64,000 nucleotides of DNA. Source: Janibacter sp. HTCC2649. Its GTDB lineage: Bacteria; Actinomycetota; Actinomycetes; Actinomycetales; Dermatophilaceae. The notes under the pieces are model-generated. The model had not been told where the DNA came from and did not search any database. It was given only the letters and a program-made list of their open reading frames with translations. Location: positions 558,001 to 622,000 of the forward strand of contig NZ_CH672413.1 of the NCBI RefSeq assembly GCF_000152705.1, written 5' to 3'. Positions 42,959 through 50,374 of this stretch are shown here, piece by piece (positions within the stretch are counted from its first letter, which is position 1; each line of letters starts with the position of its first letter). The position numbers were made by a program, and so were the translations under genes.

Positions 42959-44485
42959 CTAGTCCGCGGCCCGCTCCACAGCGGCCAAGGACTCGAGGAG
43001 CGACCGGATGTCGGACGCCCCGTCGACGAGGTCGCCGACGGCATCCTTGGTTCCGCGCAGCGGTTCGAGAATGGGAATCCGCTGGAGGGAGCGCTCCCCC
43101 GGCACCTCGACGACGACGGAGTCCCACGATGCGGCGACGACCGACTCGGGGAACTTGCGCAGGCACGCCCCCCGGAACCAGGCCCGGGTGTCCTCGGGGG
43201 CGTTGTCCATCGCGGCGGCAGCCTCGGCCTCGGGGACGAGGACCTCGACGCGACCCGTGGCGGCCAGCCGGTGGGCGAGACCGCGATCGGCGCGCACGTC
43301 GGACCACTGGATGTCGACGGCCTTGAGACGGGGGTCGCCCCAGCCGAGCGAGTCCCGCTCGCGATAGGCCTCGAGCACCGACAGTTTGGCCACCCAGTCC
43401 ACCCAGCGACGCGCGTCCATCGGGTCCCCCTCGAGCGCGGTGAGCACGGTGTCCCACCAGTGCAGGACCTCGGTGGTCTCGGCATCGACGTCAGCACCCC
43501 ACTTGTTGTCGACGTAGCGGGCGGCGAGCTCGTGGAAGGTGCGCAGCAGCTCAACGGATCGGATCGACCGACCGTCCACGAGCTCGATCGTCGACCTCAG
43601 GGTTGGGTCGTGGCTGATTGCTCGCAGCGTGGGCACGGGCGATCGAACGCTGAGGTCGGTCGTGAACGCGTCGTCCTCGATCATGGCGAGGACGAGCGAG
43701 GTCGACCCCATCTTCACGAGGTTCGCGACGTCGCAGTGGTTGGCGTCGCCGAGGATGACGTGCAGTCGTCGATACAGGTCGGCGACAGCATGCGGTTCGT
43801 CGCGGGTGTTGATGATGGGGCGCTTGAGCGTCGTCTCGAGTCCGACCTCGGCCTCGAAGAAGTCAGAGCGCTGGGCGATCTGGTAGCCCGTCGTGCGCGA
43901 GTCCACGCCGATCCCGACCCGACCCGAGCCGGACATCACCTGGCGCACGACGAAGAACGGCGTGAGCTGGGAGATGATCCTCGCGAAGGGCGTCCGGCGC
44001 GACATGAGGTAGTTCTCGTGGGTGCCGTAGGACGCACCCTTGCCGTCAGTGTTGTTCTTGTAGAGGTTGACGCCCGGGGGCACCGTCGCGAGTCGCTGGA
44101 CAGCCTCGCGCATGACGAGCTCCCCGGCCTTGTCCCAGACGACCGCGTCGCGCGGGTTCGTCACCTCGGGCGAGGCGTACTCGGGGTGGGCGTGGTCGAC
44201 GTAGAGCCGGGCACCGTTGGTGAGGACGACGTTGGCCATCGTCGGGTCCTCGATGTCGGTGAGCTGGCTCGAATGGGCCGCTCCCCGCCCCATGTCGAAC
44301 CCACGGGCGTCGCGCAGCGGCGCCTCGTCGGCGTAGTCCCAGGAAGCCTGCGCGGGACGGATTCCCCGGCTCGCGGCATACGTGGTCACGACGTCTCCGG
44401 ACAACACCATGGGGTTGGCCGAGGGTGACCCCGGGACCGAAATGCCGTACTCGGTCTCGATACCCATGACTCGTCGCACTGACAT
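42959..44485 (-). CDS. dop: Deamidase/depupylase Dop
   Basis: A 508-residue Dop: MGIETEYGISVPG with the Glu-rich ATP/metal site, the Dop-loop region near residues 40-80 (DEAPLRDARGFDMGRGAAHSSQ as ARGFDMGRGAAHSSQ), LYKNNTDGKGASYGTHENYL and [19 protein letters not shown]. It converts Pup-Gln to Pup-Glu and removes Pup from substrates. ATG 44485 gives MSVRRVMGIETEYG; an upstream frame extension is ignored. The 61 bp to the divergent lipase likely hold the promoter of the dop-pup-prcB-prcA operon. Confidence 0.96.
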   Translation of the reverse strand: MSVRRVMGIETEYGISVPGSPSANPMVLSGDVVTTYAASRGIRPAQASWDYADEAPLRDARGFDMGRGAAHSSQLTDIEDPTMANVVLTNGARLYVDHAHPEYASPEVTNPRDAVVWDKAGELVMREAVQRLATVPPGVNLYKNNTDGKGASYGTHENYLMSRRTPFARIISQLTPFFVVRQVMSGSGRVGIGVDSRTTGYQIAQRSDFFEAEVGLETTLKRPIINTRDEPHAVADLYRRLHVILGDANHCDVANLVKMGSTSLVLAMIEDDAFTTDLSVRSPVPTLRAISHDPTLRSTIELVDGRSIRSVELLRTFHELAARYVDNKWGADVDAETTEVLHWWDTVLTALEGDPMDARRWVDWVAKLSVLEAYRERDSLGWGDPRLKAVDIQWSDVRADRGLAHRLAATGRVEVLVPEAEAAAAMDNAPEDTRAWFRGACLRKFPESVVAASWDSVVVEVPGERSLQRIPILEPLRGTKDAVGDLVDGASDIRSLLESLAAVERAAD

Positions 44486-44546
44486 GGATGCAAGGAAACC
44501 ACGCGTGACGCCGGATGCCCGTCGCGCCCCCCGGCATACTCCTCGC

Positions 44547-45515
44547 ATGCGCTCCTACCGCGGGATGTCCCCGTTGACCACCGCGACCGTGGCCGTCGTC
44601 GACCGGATGCGGACGCCCGTCGAGCAGATGAGCGAGGAACAGCGCCACCAAGCCCGAGCCAGGACCTATCCGGCCAAGCCGCCGTACTCGTGGATCACCG
44701 GCGCGGTCGACCCTGCCGTCGGCATCACGTTCGGGACAGCACCCGCGCGCGACGGCTACGAGATCCCGCTGCGGATCTATCGTCCGCGGGCCATCCGGGA
44801 CTCACAGACCGACGTGCCGGTCATCGTCTACTTCCACGGTGGTGGTTGGGTTCTCGGCAACGTCGTGAACTACGACCCACTCTGCACGCATCTCGCGGCC
44901 GAGGTCGGAGCCGTCGTCGTGAGCGTTGACTACCGGTTGGCGCCCGAGCATCCGGCGCCCACAGGCGTCAACGATGCCGTCGACGCCACGACCTGGATCG
45001 CGGCCCAGTCGGACGTGTTGCGGGCAGACGCCCACCGCATCGCGGTCTGCGGCGACTCCGCCGGTGGGCACCTCGCCTCCGTGGTCGCCCAGGTCGTCCA
45101 TGGCAGCGGCGCCGACTGGATTCGCCATCAGGCGCTCATCTATCCGGCCACCGACCTGACGATGCAGTCGCCGTCGATCGACGAGCACGCCAACGCTCCG
45201 ATCCTCACCAAGGCGTCGATCGTGGCCTTTCGGGAGATGTATGCCGATGGGCAGGATCTCGCGGCTGCGGTGCACTCACCGTTGTTCGGCCAGCTCGTCG
45301 GCCTTCCTCCCGCGCTGATCCAGACTGCGGACCTCGACCCGATCCGGGACGACGGATACCGGTATGCCGCCGCGTTGCGTTCCGCGGGAGTCGACGTGCG
45401 CCACACCAACTACCTTCGGGTGCCGCACGGTTTCGCGAGCTTCCCCGGCGCGGCTGCCGCGGGCGCCCAGCATCGTTGGGAACTCGTGAGCGAACTCCGT
45501 GCTCACCTGACCTGA
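44547..45515 (+). CDS. Alpha/beta hydrolase, hormone-sensitive-lipase family
   Basis: A 322-residue carboxylesterase: the oxyanion motif HGGGW in VIVYFHGGGWVLG, SVDYRLAPEHPAPTGVND, and the nucleophile elbow GDSAGG. The catalytic Asp is probably in QTADLDPIRDDG and His in LRVPHGFASFP. It hydrolyses short- to medium-chain esters. Start ATG 44547, divergent from dop. The stop is 21 bp before the next gene on the same strand. It opens the accessory block. Confidence 0.9.
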   Translation: MRSYRGMSPLTTATVAVVDRMRTPVEQMSEEQRHQARARTYPAKPPYSWITGAVDPAVGITFGTAPARDGYEIPLRIYRPRAIRDSQTDVPVIVYFHGGGWVLGNVVNYDPLCTHLAAEVGAVVVSVDYRLAPEHPAPTGVNDAVDATTWIAAQSDVLRADAHRIAVCGDSAGGHLASVVAQVVHGSGADWIRHQALIYPATDLTMQSPSIDEHANAPILTKASIVAFREMYADGQDLAAAVHSPLFGQLVGLPPALIQTADLDPIRDDGYRYAAALRSAGVDVRHTNYLRVPHGFASFPGAAAAGAQHRWELVSELRAHLT

Positions 45516-45536
45516 CGTCTGGCCTAGGGTCGACCC

Positions 45537-46526
45537 ATGCGCGAGATCGTCGTCTTCTCCGGTAGTGCCCACAAGACCCTCGCCTCCCAGATCTGCGACC
45601 AGCTCGGGGTGCCCCTGTCCGGCAGTGAGATCAAGCGGTTCAGCAACGACTGCCTCCAGGCGCAGCTGCTCGCGAACTGCCGCCAGCGGGACGTCTACAT
45701 CATCCAGCCGCTCGTCCCGCCGACGCAGGAGCACCTCATGGAGCTGCTCCTCATGATCGACGCAGCCCGTGGTGCGTCGGCCGCGCAGATCACCGCGGTG
45801 ATCCCCCACTACGCCTATGCCCGGTCGGACAAGAAGGACGCATCGCGGATCTCACTCGGTGGCCGACTCGTCGCTGACCTGATCTCCACCGCTGGCGCCC
45901 ACCGCGTGCTGACGATGAACCTGCACGCCCCACAGGTGCACGGCTTCTTCTCCGTCCCCGTCGACCACCTCACGGCGCTCGGTGTCCTCGCCGACCACTT
46001 CCGCGGCACCGACCTCACGAACTCCGTCGTCATCTCCCCTGACCTCGGCAACGCCAAGGAAGCGACCCAGTTCTCGCGCCTGCTCGGCCTGCCCGTCGCG
46101 GCCGGAAGCAAACAGCGCCAGAGCGACGACAAGGTCGTCATCGACTCGATCGTCGGCGACGTGCGAGGCAAACGCGCCATCGTCCTCGACGACGAGATCG
46201 CCACCGGCGGCTCGATCATCGAGCTGCTCGACCGGCTCGCCGACTTCGGCGTGACCGAGGCCGCTGTCGCGTGCACCCACGGCCTCTTCGCCGGCAAGGC
46301 CGTCGAGCGCCTGCGCGGCCACCCGATGGTGACCCAAGTCGTCACCACGGACACCGTGCCGGCCCCGGCCGACTGGCCCGAGCTCCAGGTCCGCACCGTC
46401 TCGGGCCTCTTCGCCGAGGCGATCACCCGCATCCACGGAGGTGAGTCGGTGAGCATCCTGTTCGACGGCGTCGACCCGACGCACGCACCGCCCCAGGGAT
46501 CGCTCTTCGACAAGGTTGGTGGGTGA
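45537..46526 (+). CDS. Ribose-phosphate pyrophosphokinase-like protein (second Prs)
   Basis: A 329-residue PRPP synthetase homologue: two phosphoribosyltransferase-like halves, the segment HYAYARSDKKDASRISLGG with the flexible catalytic region, and VVISPDLGNAKEATQFSRLL, then IVLDDEIATGGSIIEL with the PRPP loop (DDEIATGGS). It is most like the extra, non-housekeeping prs copies seen in actinobacteria; a true prs is expected elsewhere near glmU. It makes PRPP from ribose-5-phosphate and ATP. Overlap by read-through with the 5' upstream lipase is possible. Confidence 0.85.
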   Translation: MREIVVFSGSAHKTLASQICDQLGVPLSGSEIKRFSNDCLQAQLLANCRQRDVYIIQPLVPPTQEHLMELLLMIDAARGASAAQITAVIPHYAYARSDKKDASRISLGGRLVADLISTAGAHRVLTMNLHAPQVHGFFSVPVDHLTALGVLADHFRGTDLTNSVVISPDLGNAKEATQFSRLLGLPVAAGSKQRQSDDKVVIDSIVGDVRGKRAIVLDDEIATGGSIIELLDRLADFGVTEAAVACTHGLFAGKAVERLRGHPMVTQVVTTDTVPAPADWPELQVRTVSGLFAEAITRIHGGESVSILFDGVDPTHAPPQGSLFDKVGG

Positions 46527-46530
46527 GTCG

Positions 46531-46875
46531 ATGAGTCGCCTCCTCGCCCCACTCCTCGACCTGCTGGCCGTCGCGATCTTCGCCCTCGTCGGGCGACGCT
46601 CGCACGCGCACGGGATCACCCTCGTCGGCGTCCTCGAGACCGCGGCACCCTTTCTCTGCGGCACCGCAGCGGGCTACCTCGTCGCCTCGATCGCGACGGA
46701 CGCGGCACCTCGCTCCTGGCAGTTCGGCACGATCGTCGTCGTGGCCACCGTCGTGGTCGGCATGCTCTTCCGCCGGCTCGCCGCAGCGGGCACGGCCCCA
46801 TCCTTCATCGTCGTGGCCACGATCTTCCTTGCGGTGACGATGCTTGCCTGGCGCGTCATCGCGCGGTTCGTTTAG
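46531..46875 (+). CDS. DUF3054 small membrane protein
   Basis: A 114-residue protein with about four membrane segments: LLDLLAVAIFALVGRRSH at the N-terminus, TAAPFLCGTAAGYLVASI, FGTIVVVATVVVGMLFRRL and IVVATIFLAVTMLAWRV. It matches DUF3054, a family of unknown role that is widespread in actinobacteria. The ATG at 46531 follows the prs stop by 4 bp and is probably cotranscribed with it; a GTG at 46516 would overlap. The 197 bp after its stop (46876-47072) show no gene; a GCTAGCTGT near 46909 resembles the IS target but is not supported further. Confidence 0.8.
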   Translation: MSRLLAPLLDLLAVAIFALVGRRSHAHGITLVGVLETAAPFLCGTAAGYLVASIATDAAPRSWQFGTIVVVATVVVGMLFRRLAAAGTAPSFIVVATIFLAVTMLAWRVIARFV

Positions 46876-47067
46876 GTCGGCGGTCCGTCCTCGCATTGCG
46901 TGGGACGCGCTAGCTGTCCTGCGGTCTGCACGCGCCCACGAATGCTGCGCGCTCAACTCTCGTTGTCAGGCGCGCCCAGACCTTCGGCCAGACGCACGTC
47001 CCACGTAATGCCACGGCCGACCTCGCGTCACGAGTTGCTGGCTCTTCCCGGGTCTTGGGGGGCGCGG

Positions 47068-47250
47068 CTAGCTGTACTGACCCGACAGGTTGGTTAAGCG
47101 GGTGATGGGTGGCTTGTTCCCGCAGGCGGTGTGGGGTCGGTGGTGGTTGTACTCGTGGAGCCATGCTGGCAGAGCTTGGCGTCGTTCGGTTTCTGAGGTG
47201 TAGCAGCGGGCGTATCCCCACCCGTCGGCCATGGTGCGGTGGAAGCGTTC
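47068..47250 (-). pseudogene. IS481 transposase, 3' fragment (residues 269-328)
   Basis: The minus strand encodes ERFHRTMADGWGYARCY at its upstream end, the catalytic-Glu motif and following helix of IS481 transposases, and ends RLTNLSGQYS. It continues in frame from the 5' fragment that stops at NGKI (48614) if the IS110 is removed. Glu269 is the third acid of the DDE triad. The fragment has no start of its own, so it is silent unless the inner element excises precisely. Confidence 0.93.
47073..47095 (+). repeat. IS481 terminal inverted repeat, left
   Basis: Begins TGTACTGACCCGACAGG and is the exact inverse of 49517-49539 over 23 bp. The duplication GCTAGC abuts it at 47067-47072. The transposase stop codon (47068-47070 on the minus strand) falls inside that duplication. 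Confidence 0.95.
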
Positions 47251-47266
47251 GATGCTCCTATGTTCG

Positions 47267-48379
47267 TCAAGCGGCAGTTTCGACCGTGCGCGCGAGTGGG
47301 TCCGCGATGGCGGGTGTGGGCAGGTTGTTGAAGACCTCGCGGGCGATGTAACGCTTGAGGCACCGGATGATCTCGCGTTTGCTCAGGCCCTCGGCGGTTC
47401 GGCGCTCGACGTATTCACGAGTTGGTTGGTGGTGGCGCATCCGGACGAGCGTGACGATGTACAGCGCGCTGTTGGCGGCCCGGTCACCACCTCGGCTGAG
47501 GCGGTGTCTCCCGCGGGTGCGGCCGCTGCTGGCAGGTTGAGGCGCGACACCGCAAAGCTTCGCGAACGCGGCCTCGTTGCGGATCCGATCAGTGTTGTCA
47601 CCGGCGGTGACGAGGAACTGGCCGGCGATCTCTACTCCGACGCCATGCAGCTCCAGCAGTTCCGGTGCAGCCGCCTGGACGAGGGCCTCGATCTGCTTGT
47701 TCAGAGTCTTGATCTCGGCGTCGAGGCCCTTCCAGCGGCGGGCCAAATCCCGCAGCGCGGTCTTGACCCCTGCCATCAGCATCCGGTTGGGGTCGTGGGC
47801 CAAAGACTGCAGGTCATCAGTTTCCGGACGTAGCCCGAGGCAGCGGTTGACTAAGGTTCGTTTGCTGAGGATCACCAGTTCGTCACGCAACGGTGACGGG
47901 GAACCGATCATTACCCCGAACAGGGTGTTGAACGCCTGCGTGCGCGCTTTCACGGCACTGGTGCGGGTCACTCGTAAGGTGCGGATCACCTCAACGGCAC
48001 CGGACTTGGCCTTCGGGGTTGCTGTCGACGTTTCGCCGAGTACGGCGCGCGCGATCTGCTCGGCGTCCAGGCGATCAGATTTGCCATCCATGCGCCTGGC
48101 TGCCCGGTTGGGTCGGTTGACTTCGACCACTCGTTCACCAGCGGTCGTGAGCGCCCTGGTCAGCGTCGCGCCGAAGGAGCCGGTGCTCTCGACGCCGATT
48201 GCCTGCACGGTCCCGTGCTGGCGAATCCAGCCCAGGAGCGCCTGGTAGCCCGAATCGTTTGCCGGGAACTCGTGGTGGCCGAGCAACCTGCCGTGGTCGT
48301 CGATGGCTGCTGCGTAGTGGGTGTGCTTGTGGGTGTCGACGCCGCCAATCACGGTGACAGTCGCGGTGGTGGTTGTCAT
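47267..48379 (-). CDS. IS110-family transposase (DEDD recombinase)
   Basis: A 370-residue recombinase. The N-terminal RuvC-like DEDD domain starts VIGGVDTHKHTHYAA (Asp15), with AIGVESTGSFG and KSDRLDAEQIARAV supplying Glu and further Asp residues. A coiled-coil segment (RRWKGLDAEIKTLNKQIEAL) links to the C-terminal Tnp domain LLELHGVGVEIAG and PQPASSGRTRGRHRLSRGGDR, where the catalytic Ser is expected. Length and motifs are intact, so it appears functional. Start ATG 48379. IS110 recombinases act with a bridge RNA that pairs with both donor and target. Confidence 0.95.
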   Translation of the reverse strand: MTTTTATVTVIGGVDTHKHTHYAAAIDDHGRLLGHHEFPANDSGYQALLGWIRQHGTVQAIGVESTGSFGATLTRALTTAGERVVEVNRPNRAARRMDGKSDRLDAEQIARAVLGETSTATPKAKSGAVEVIRTLRVTRTSAVKARTQAFNTLFGVMIGSPSPLRDELVILSKRTLVNRCLGLRPETDDLQSLAHDPNRMLMAGVKTALRDLARRWKGLDAEIKTLNKQIEALVQAAAPELLELHGVGVEIAGQFLVTAGDNTDRIRNEAAFAKLCGVAPQPASSGRTRGRHRLSRGGDRAANSALYIVTLVRMRHHQPTREYVERRTAEGLSKREIIRCLKRYIAREVFNNLPTPAIADPLARTVETAA

Positions 48380-48426
48380 GCTGGATTTCGCTCCTCCGTT
48401 AGGGCTGATCTGACGGATGCGGCGAA

Positions 48427-48598
48427 CCGGCCGGACGGACGACAGGTCTGTGACGGGGCTTCTAGTCCAAGCTCCTATCAGGTCAGTTCCGTCTGGCCGG
48501 TGCGCGCCACGGCGCTGCACCAGCACCGGTCGACAAATCGAACGCAGGACACCTTGGTCATACCTTGGCCGGGGTCAGACCGGGCCGGTGCAGCGCCT
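48427..48598 (-). ncRNA. Bridge RNA of the IS110 element
   Basis: Read 5' to 3' on the minus strand, two stem-closed loops follow each other. Loop 1 is closed by GGCGCTGCACCGG (48585-48597) with 48511-48529. It contains CAAGGT (48567-48562 or 48556-48551; left target guide, pairs with CAAGAT allowing G-T) and GCGTTCGAT (48545-48537; right target guide, exact complement of ATCGAACGC at the insertion site). Loop 2 is closed by 48488-48500 with 48427-48439. It contains ATAGGAGC (48478-48471; left donor guide, identical to the element's right end) and TCACAGA (48453-48447; right donor guide, complement of the left end TCTGTGA). The order of the four guides and the length of about 172 nt match IS621. 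Its promoter would form only in the excised circle. Confidence 0.85.
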
Positions 48599-48613
48599 AC
48601 CAACATGCTCACA

Positions 48614-49417
48614 GATCTTGCCGTTGGTCTGCGGACGGCGGGGTCGGGTGCGGGAGTGCTTGATCCCGAGCTCGGCGCACAGGTCGCGCCACAGGTGCGA
48701 GATGTAGGCGGATCCGTTGTCGGACAGGACTCTGCGTGTGGTGATGCCACGGACAGCGAACCAGGCGACGGCGCGGCGTAGGACACCAGTGGCGGTCACG
48801 GCGGTTTCGTTGTCGTGGACCTCGGCGTAGGCCACACGAGAGTGGTCATCGATGACGGTGTGCACGAACGCGTGGCCCATCTTCGGCTGGTAATGCTTGT
48901 TCCTCGGTTTGCCCGGGGTGCCTGCCCGGTTCTTCCCGCCTTGGGCTCGGCCCACGAAGCGCCACCCGCCACCGTCGGGGATGTTTCCGAACTTCTTGAC
49001 GTCCACGTGCAGCATGTCCCCGGGGCGCTCGTGCTCGTAACGGCGCACCGGCTCCCCGGTGGCACGGTCGACGTGCGCCAACCGGTTGAGGTGGCACCTG
49101 GTGAGCACCCGGTGCACTGTGGAGGGTGCAACCCCCACGTGTGCGGCGAGCTGGACCGGGCCCAACCGTTTGCGCAGCCGCAACGACACGATCCGCTTCG
49201 TCGTCGAGGGAGACGTCTTGGCGGGCATCGCGTGTGGACGGCTCGAGCGGTCGCTCATCGGTTCACCAGCGGCGTACCGATCGGCCCATCGCTTCACCGT
49301 CGGCCAGGAACATTGGAATCGTGCCGCGACCTCGCTGATCGGGACTCGCTGATCGACGACGAGCTGAGCGACCTTGAGCCGGTGACGAACCGTCAGAGCG
49401 GCGTTAGCGTGGGACAT
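48614..49417 (-). pseudogene. IS481 transposase, 5' fragment (residues 1-268)
   Basis: Starts at ATG 49417 and is intact to residue 268. It has the helix-turn-helix (VPISEVAARFQCSWPTVKRW), catalytic Asp139 in MLHVDVKKF and Asp233 in RVLSDNGSAY, and the conserved RPRRPQTNGKI. Reading then enters the IS110 and stops after about 13 foreign residues (CEHVGRRCTGPV). The third catalytic residue, Glu269, is on the far side of the insertion, so the protein as made should be inactive. Precise excision of the IS110 would restore a 328-residue transposase. Confidence 0.94.
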
Positions 49418-49516
49418 GAGGGCCTCCTGTGTGTGGCAGTGGTGACTTGGCAGTTCCACTCCACCGCGGGAGGCCCTTCCCGCGCCACTGATCAGATCAG
49501 CGGATCGCAATCACTC

Positions 49517-49539
49517 AACCAACCTGTCGGGTCAGTACA
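49517..49539 (-). repeat. IS481 terminal inverted repeat, right
   Basis: Exact inverse of 47073-47095 over 23 bp. The second copy of the GCTAGC duplication follows at 49540-49545. No mismatches between the two ends suggest a recent insertion. Confidence 0.95.
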
Positions 49540-49559
49540 GCTAGCCTCTGGGGGTGGCG

Positions 49560-49868
49560 ATGATCGAGTGGCTGACGGATGAGCACTTTGGCTCGCGTGT
49601 CGGGGAGCGGTTCGACGCGATGGCTGGCGACGGGGTGGCGGTCGTTCTCGAGTTGGTGGAAGTTGTCACGAGCGACGAGCCGGGTGGTCGTGGGCCCGAT
49701 GGGCAGGAGCGGACGCAGTTCTCGCTGCTCTTCCGCGGGCCGTTGTCGCCTGCTCTGGGCCAGGGCACGTATGACGTGAGGCATGCAGAGCTCGAGGACT
49801 TCGTTCTTTTCCTGGTGCCGCTGGGGCCAGACGCTGACGGGCCCCGCTATGAGGCGTCCTTCGCCTGA
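49560..49868 (+). CDS. DUF6916-like small hypothetical protein
   Basis: A 102-residue soluble protein (MIEWLTDEHFGSRVGERF at the start; FSLLFRGPLSPALGQGTYDVRHAELEDFVLFLVPLG at the end, quoted in part as FSLLFRGP and DFVLFLVPLG). It resembles DUF6916 proteins, which I recall as being encoded beside tail-collar proteins, as it is here. A two-codon longer start (GTG 49554) is possible. The IS481 sits directly upstream, so its native promoter has been displaced; any transcription now starts in or near the IS end. The Ala-free IS junction is at 49546. Confidence 0.65.
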   Translation: MIEWLTDEHFGSRVGERFDAMAGDGVAVVLELVEVVTSDEPGGRGPDGQERTQFSLLFRGPLSPALGQGTYDVRHAELEDFVLFLVPLGPDADGPRYEASFA

Positions 49869-49886
49869 GCGAGCGGCCGAAGCAGG

Positions 49887-50363
49887 TCATCGGCCACGCC
49901 ACTCCATGCGTCGGTAGGGGCCACGCTCGGCCACCACCTCGAAGCCCAGACGGGCATAGAGCAGTGCGGCCCGGTTGTGGATCTCCACGTGCATGCTGAC
50001 CATCCGACCGGTCGCCGCAGCCTCGTCGGTGAGCCGGGTGACGAGGTCGCCGCCGATGCCACGGCTCCGGAACTGCGGCAGGAGGGAGATGTCGACGAGC
50101 CGGATCTCGGCCGGGCGGCGATCGACGTACATCCGTCCTGCGTCGATTCCATCGACCTCGACCACGTCGAAGCAGCCATGGGGGTTCTGGGCTCGGTACG
50201 ACCTGTCCTGGGCGTCGAACTGAAGACGCACGAACGCCTCCATCGCGCCCTCTGGCCAGTCGACCGACGCCAGCTCATCCTCGCGAGTCGACCCGTAGAC
50301 ACCGACGAGGAAGTCGCGGTCCCGTTCGGTGACGGGTCGCAACCTCACGGCGGATGCCGTCAC
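49887..50363 (-). CDS. GNAT-family N-acetyltransferase
   Basis: A 158-residue GNAT protein: RLRPVTERDRDFLVGVY at the N-terminus, RLVDISLLPQFRSRGIGGDLV with the acetyl-CoA loop (RSRGIGG), and HNRAALLYARLGFEVV. The substrate is unknown. GTG 50363 begins 11 bp after the collar-protein stop on the same strand, so it belongs to the collar operon. In other actinobacteria GNATs are also found in this module, which may point to acetylation of the surface proteins; that is speculative. Confidence 0.85.
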   Translation of the reverse strand: MTASAVRLRPVTERDRDFLVGVYGSTREDELASVDWPEGAMEAFVRLQFDAQDRSYRAQNPHGCFDVVEVDGIDAGRMYVDRRPAEIRLVDISLLPQFRSRGIGGDLVTRLTDEAAATGRMVSMHVEIHNRAALLYARLGFEVVAERGPYRRMEWRGR

Positions 50364-50374
50364 GGCGACGTCCG

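Larger units (their letters stand above)
47254..48613 (-). mobile_element. IS110-family element (IS621-type layout) nested in IS481
   Basis: The 1360-bp element is flanked by the shared trinucleotide GAT (47251-47253 and 48614-48616), one of which is the core left by recombination. It has no terminal inverted repeats, as usual for IS110. The transposase stop lies 13 bp from the 47254 end, while 234 bp of non-coding DNA precede its start codon on the other side. That is the arrangement of the IS110 subgroup whose bridge RNA is encoded upstream of the transposase. It carries no passenger gene. Confidence 0.95.
47073..49539 (-). mobile_element. IS481-family insertion sequence, interrupted by an IS110 element
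   Basis: Ends are 23-bp perfect inverted repeats (47073-47095 and 49517-49539; TGTACTGACCCGACAGG inward). Flanks carry a 6-bp direct duplication GCTAGC (47067-47072 and 49540-49545), matching the NCTAGN target preference known for IS481. Removing the inner 1.36-kb IS110 leaves about 1.1 kb, the normal IS481 length, with one transposase gene on the minus strand. It inserted between the DUF3054 gene and the DUF6916 gene, only 14-20 bp before the latter's start. Confidence 0.95.

Noticed and set aside
46905-46921. GCTAGCTGTCCTG as a second IS481 end
   Set aside because: Beyond GCTAGCTGT and CTG the sequence does not follow the 23-bp terminal repeat; the resemblance is short and could be chance.
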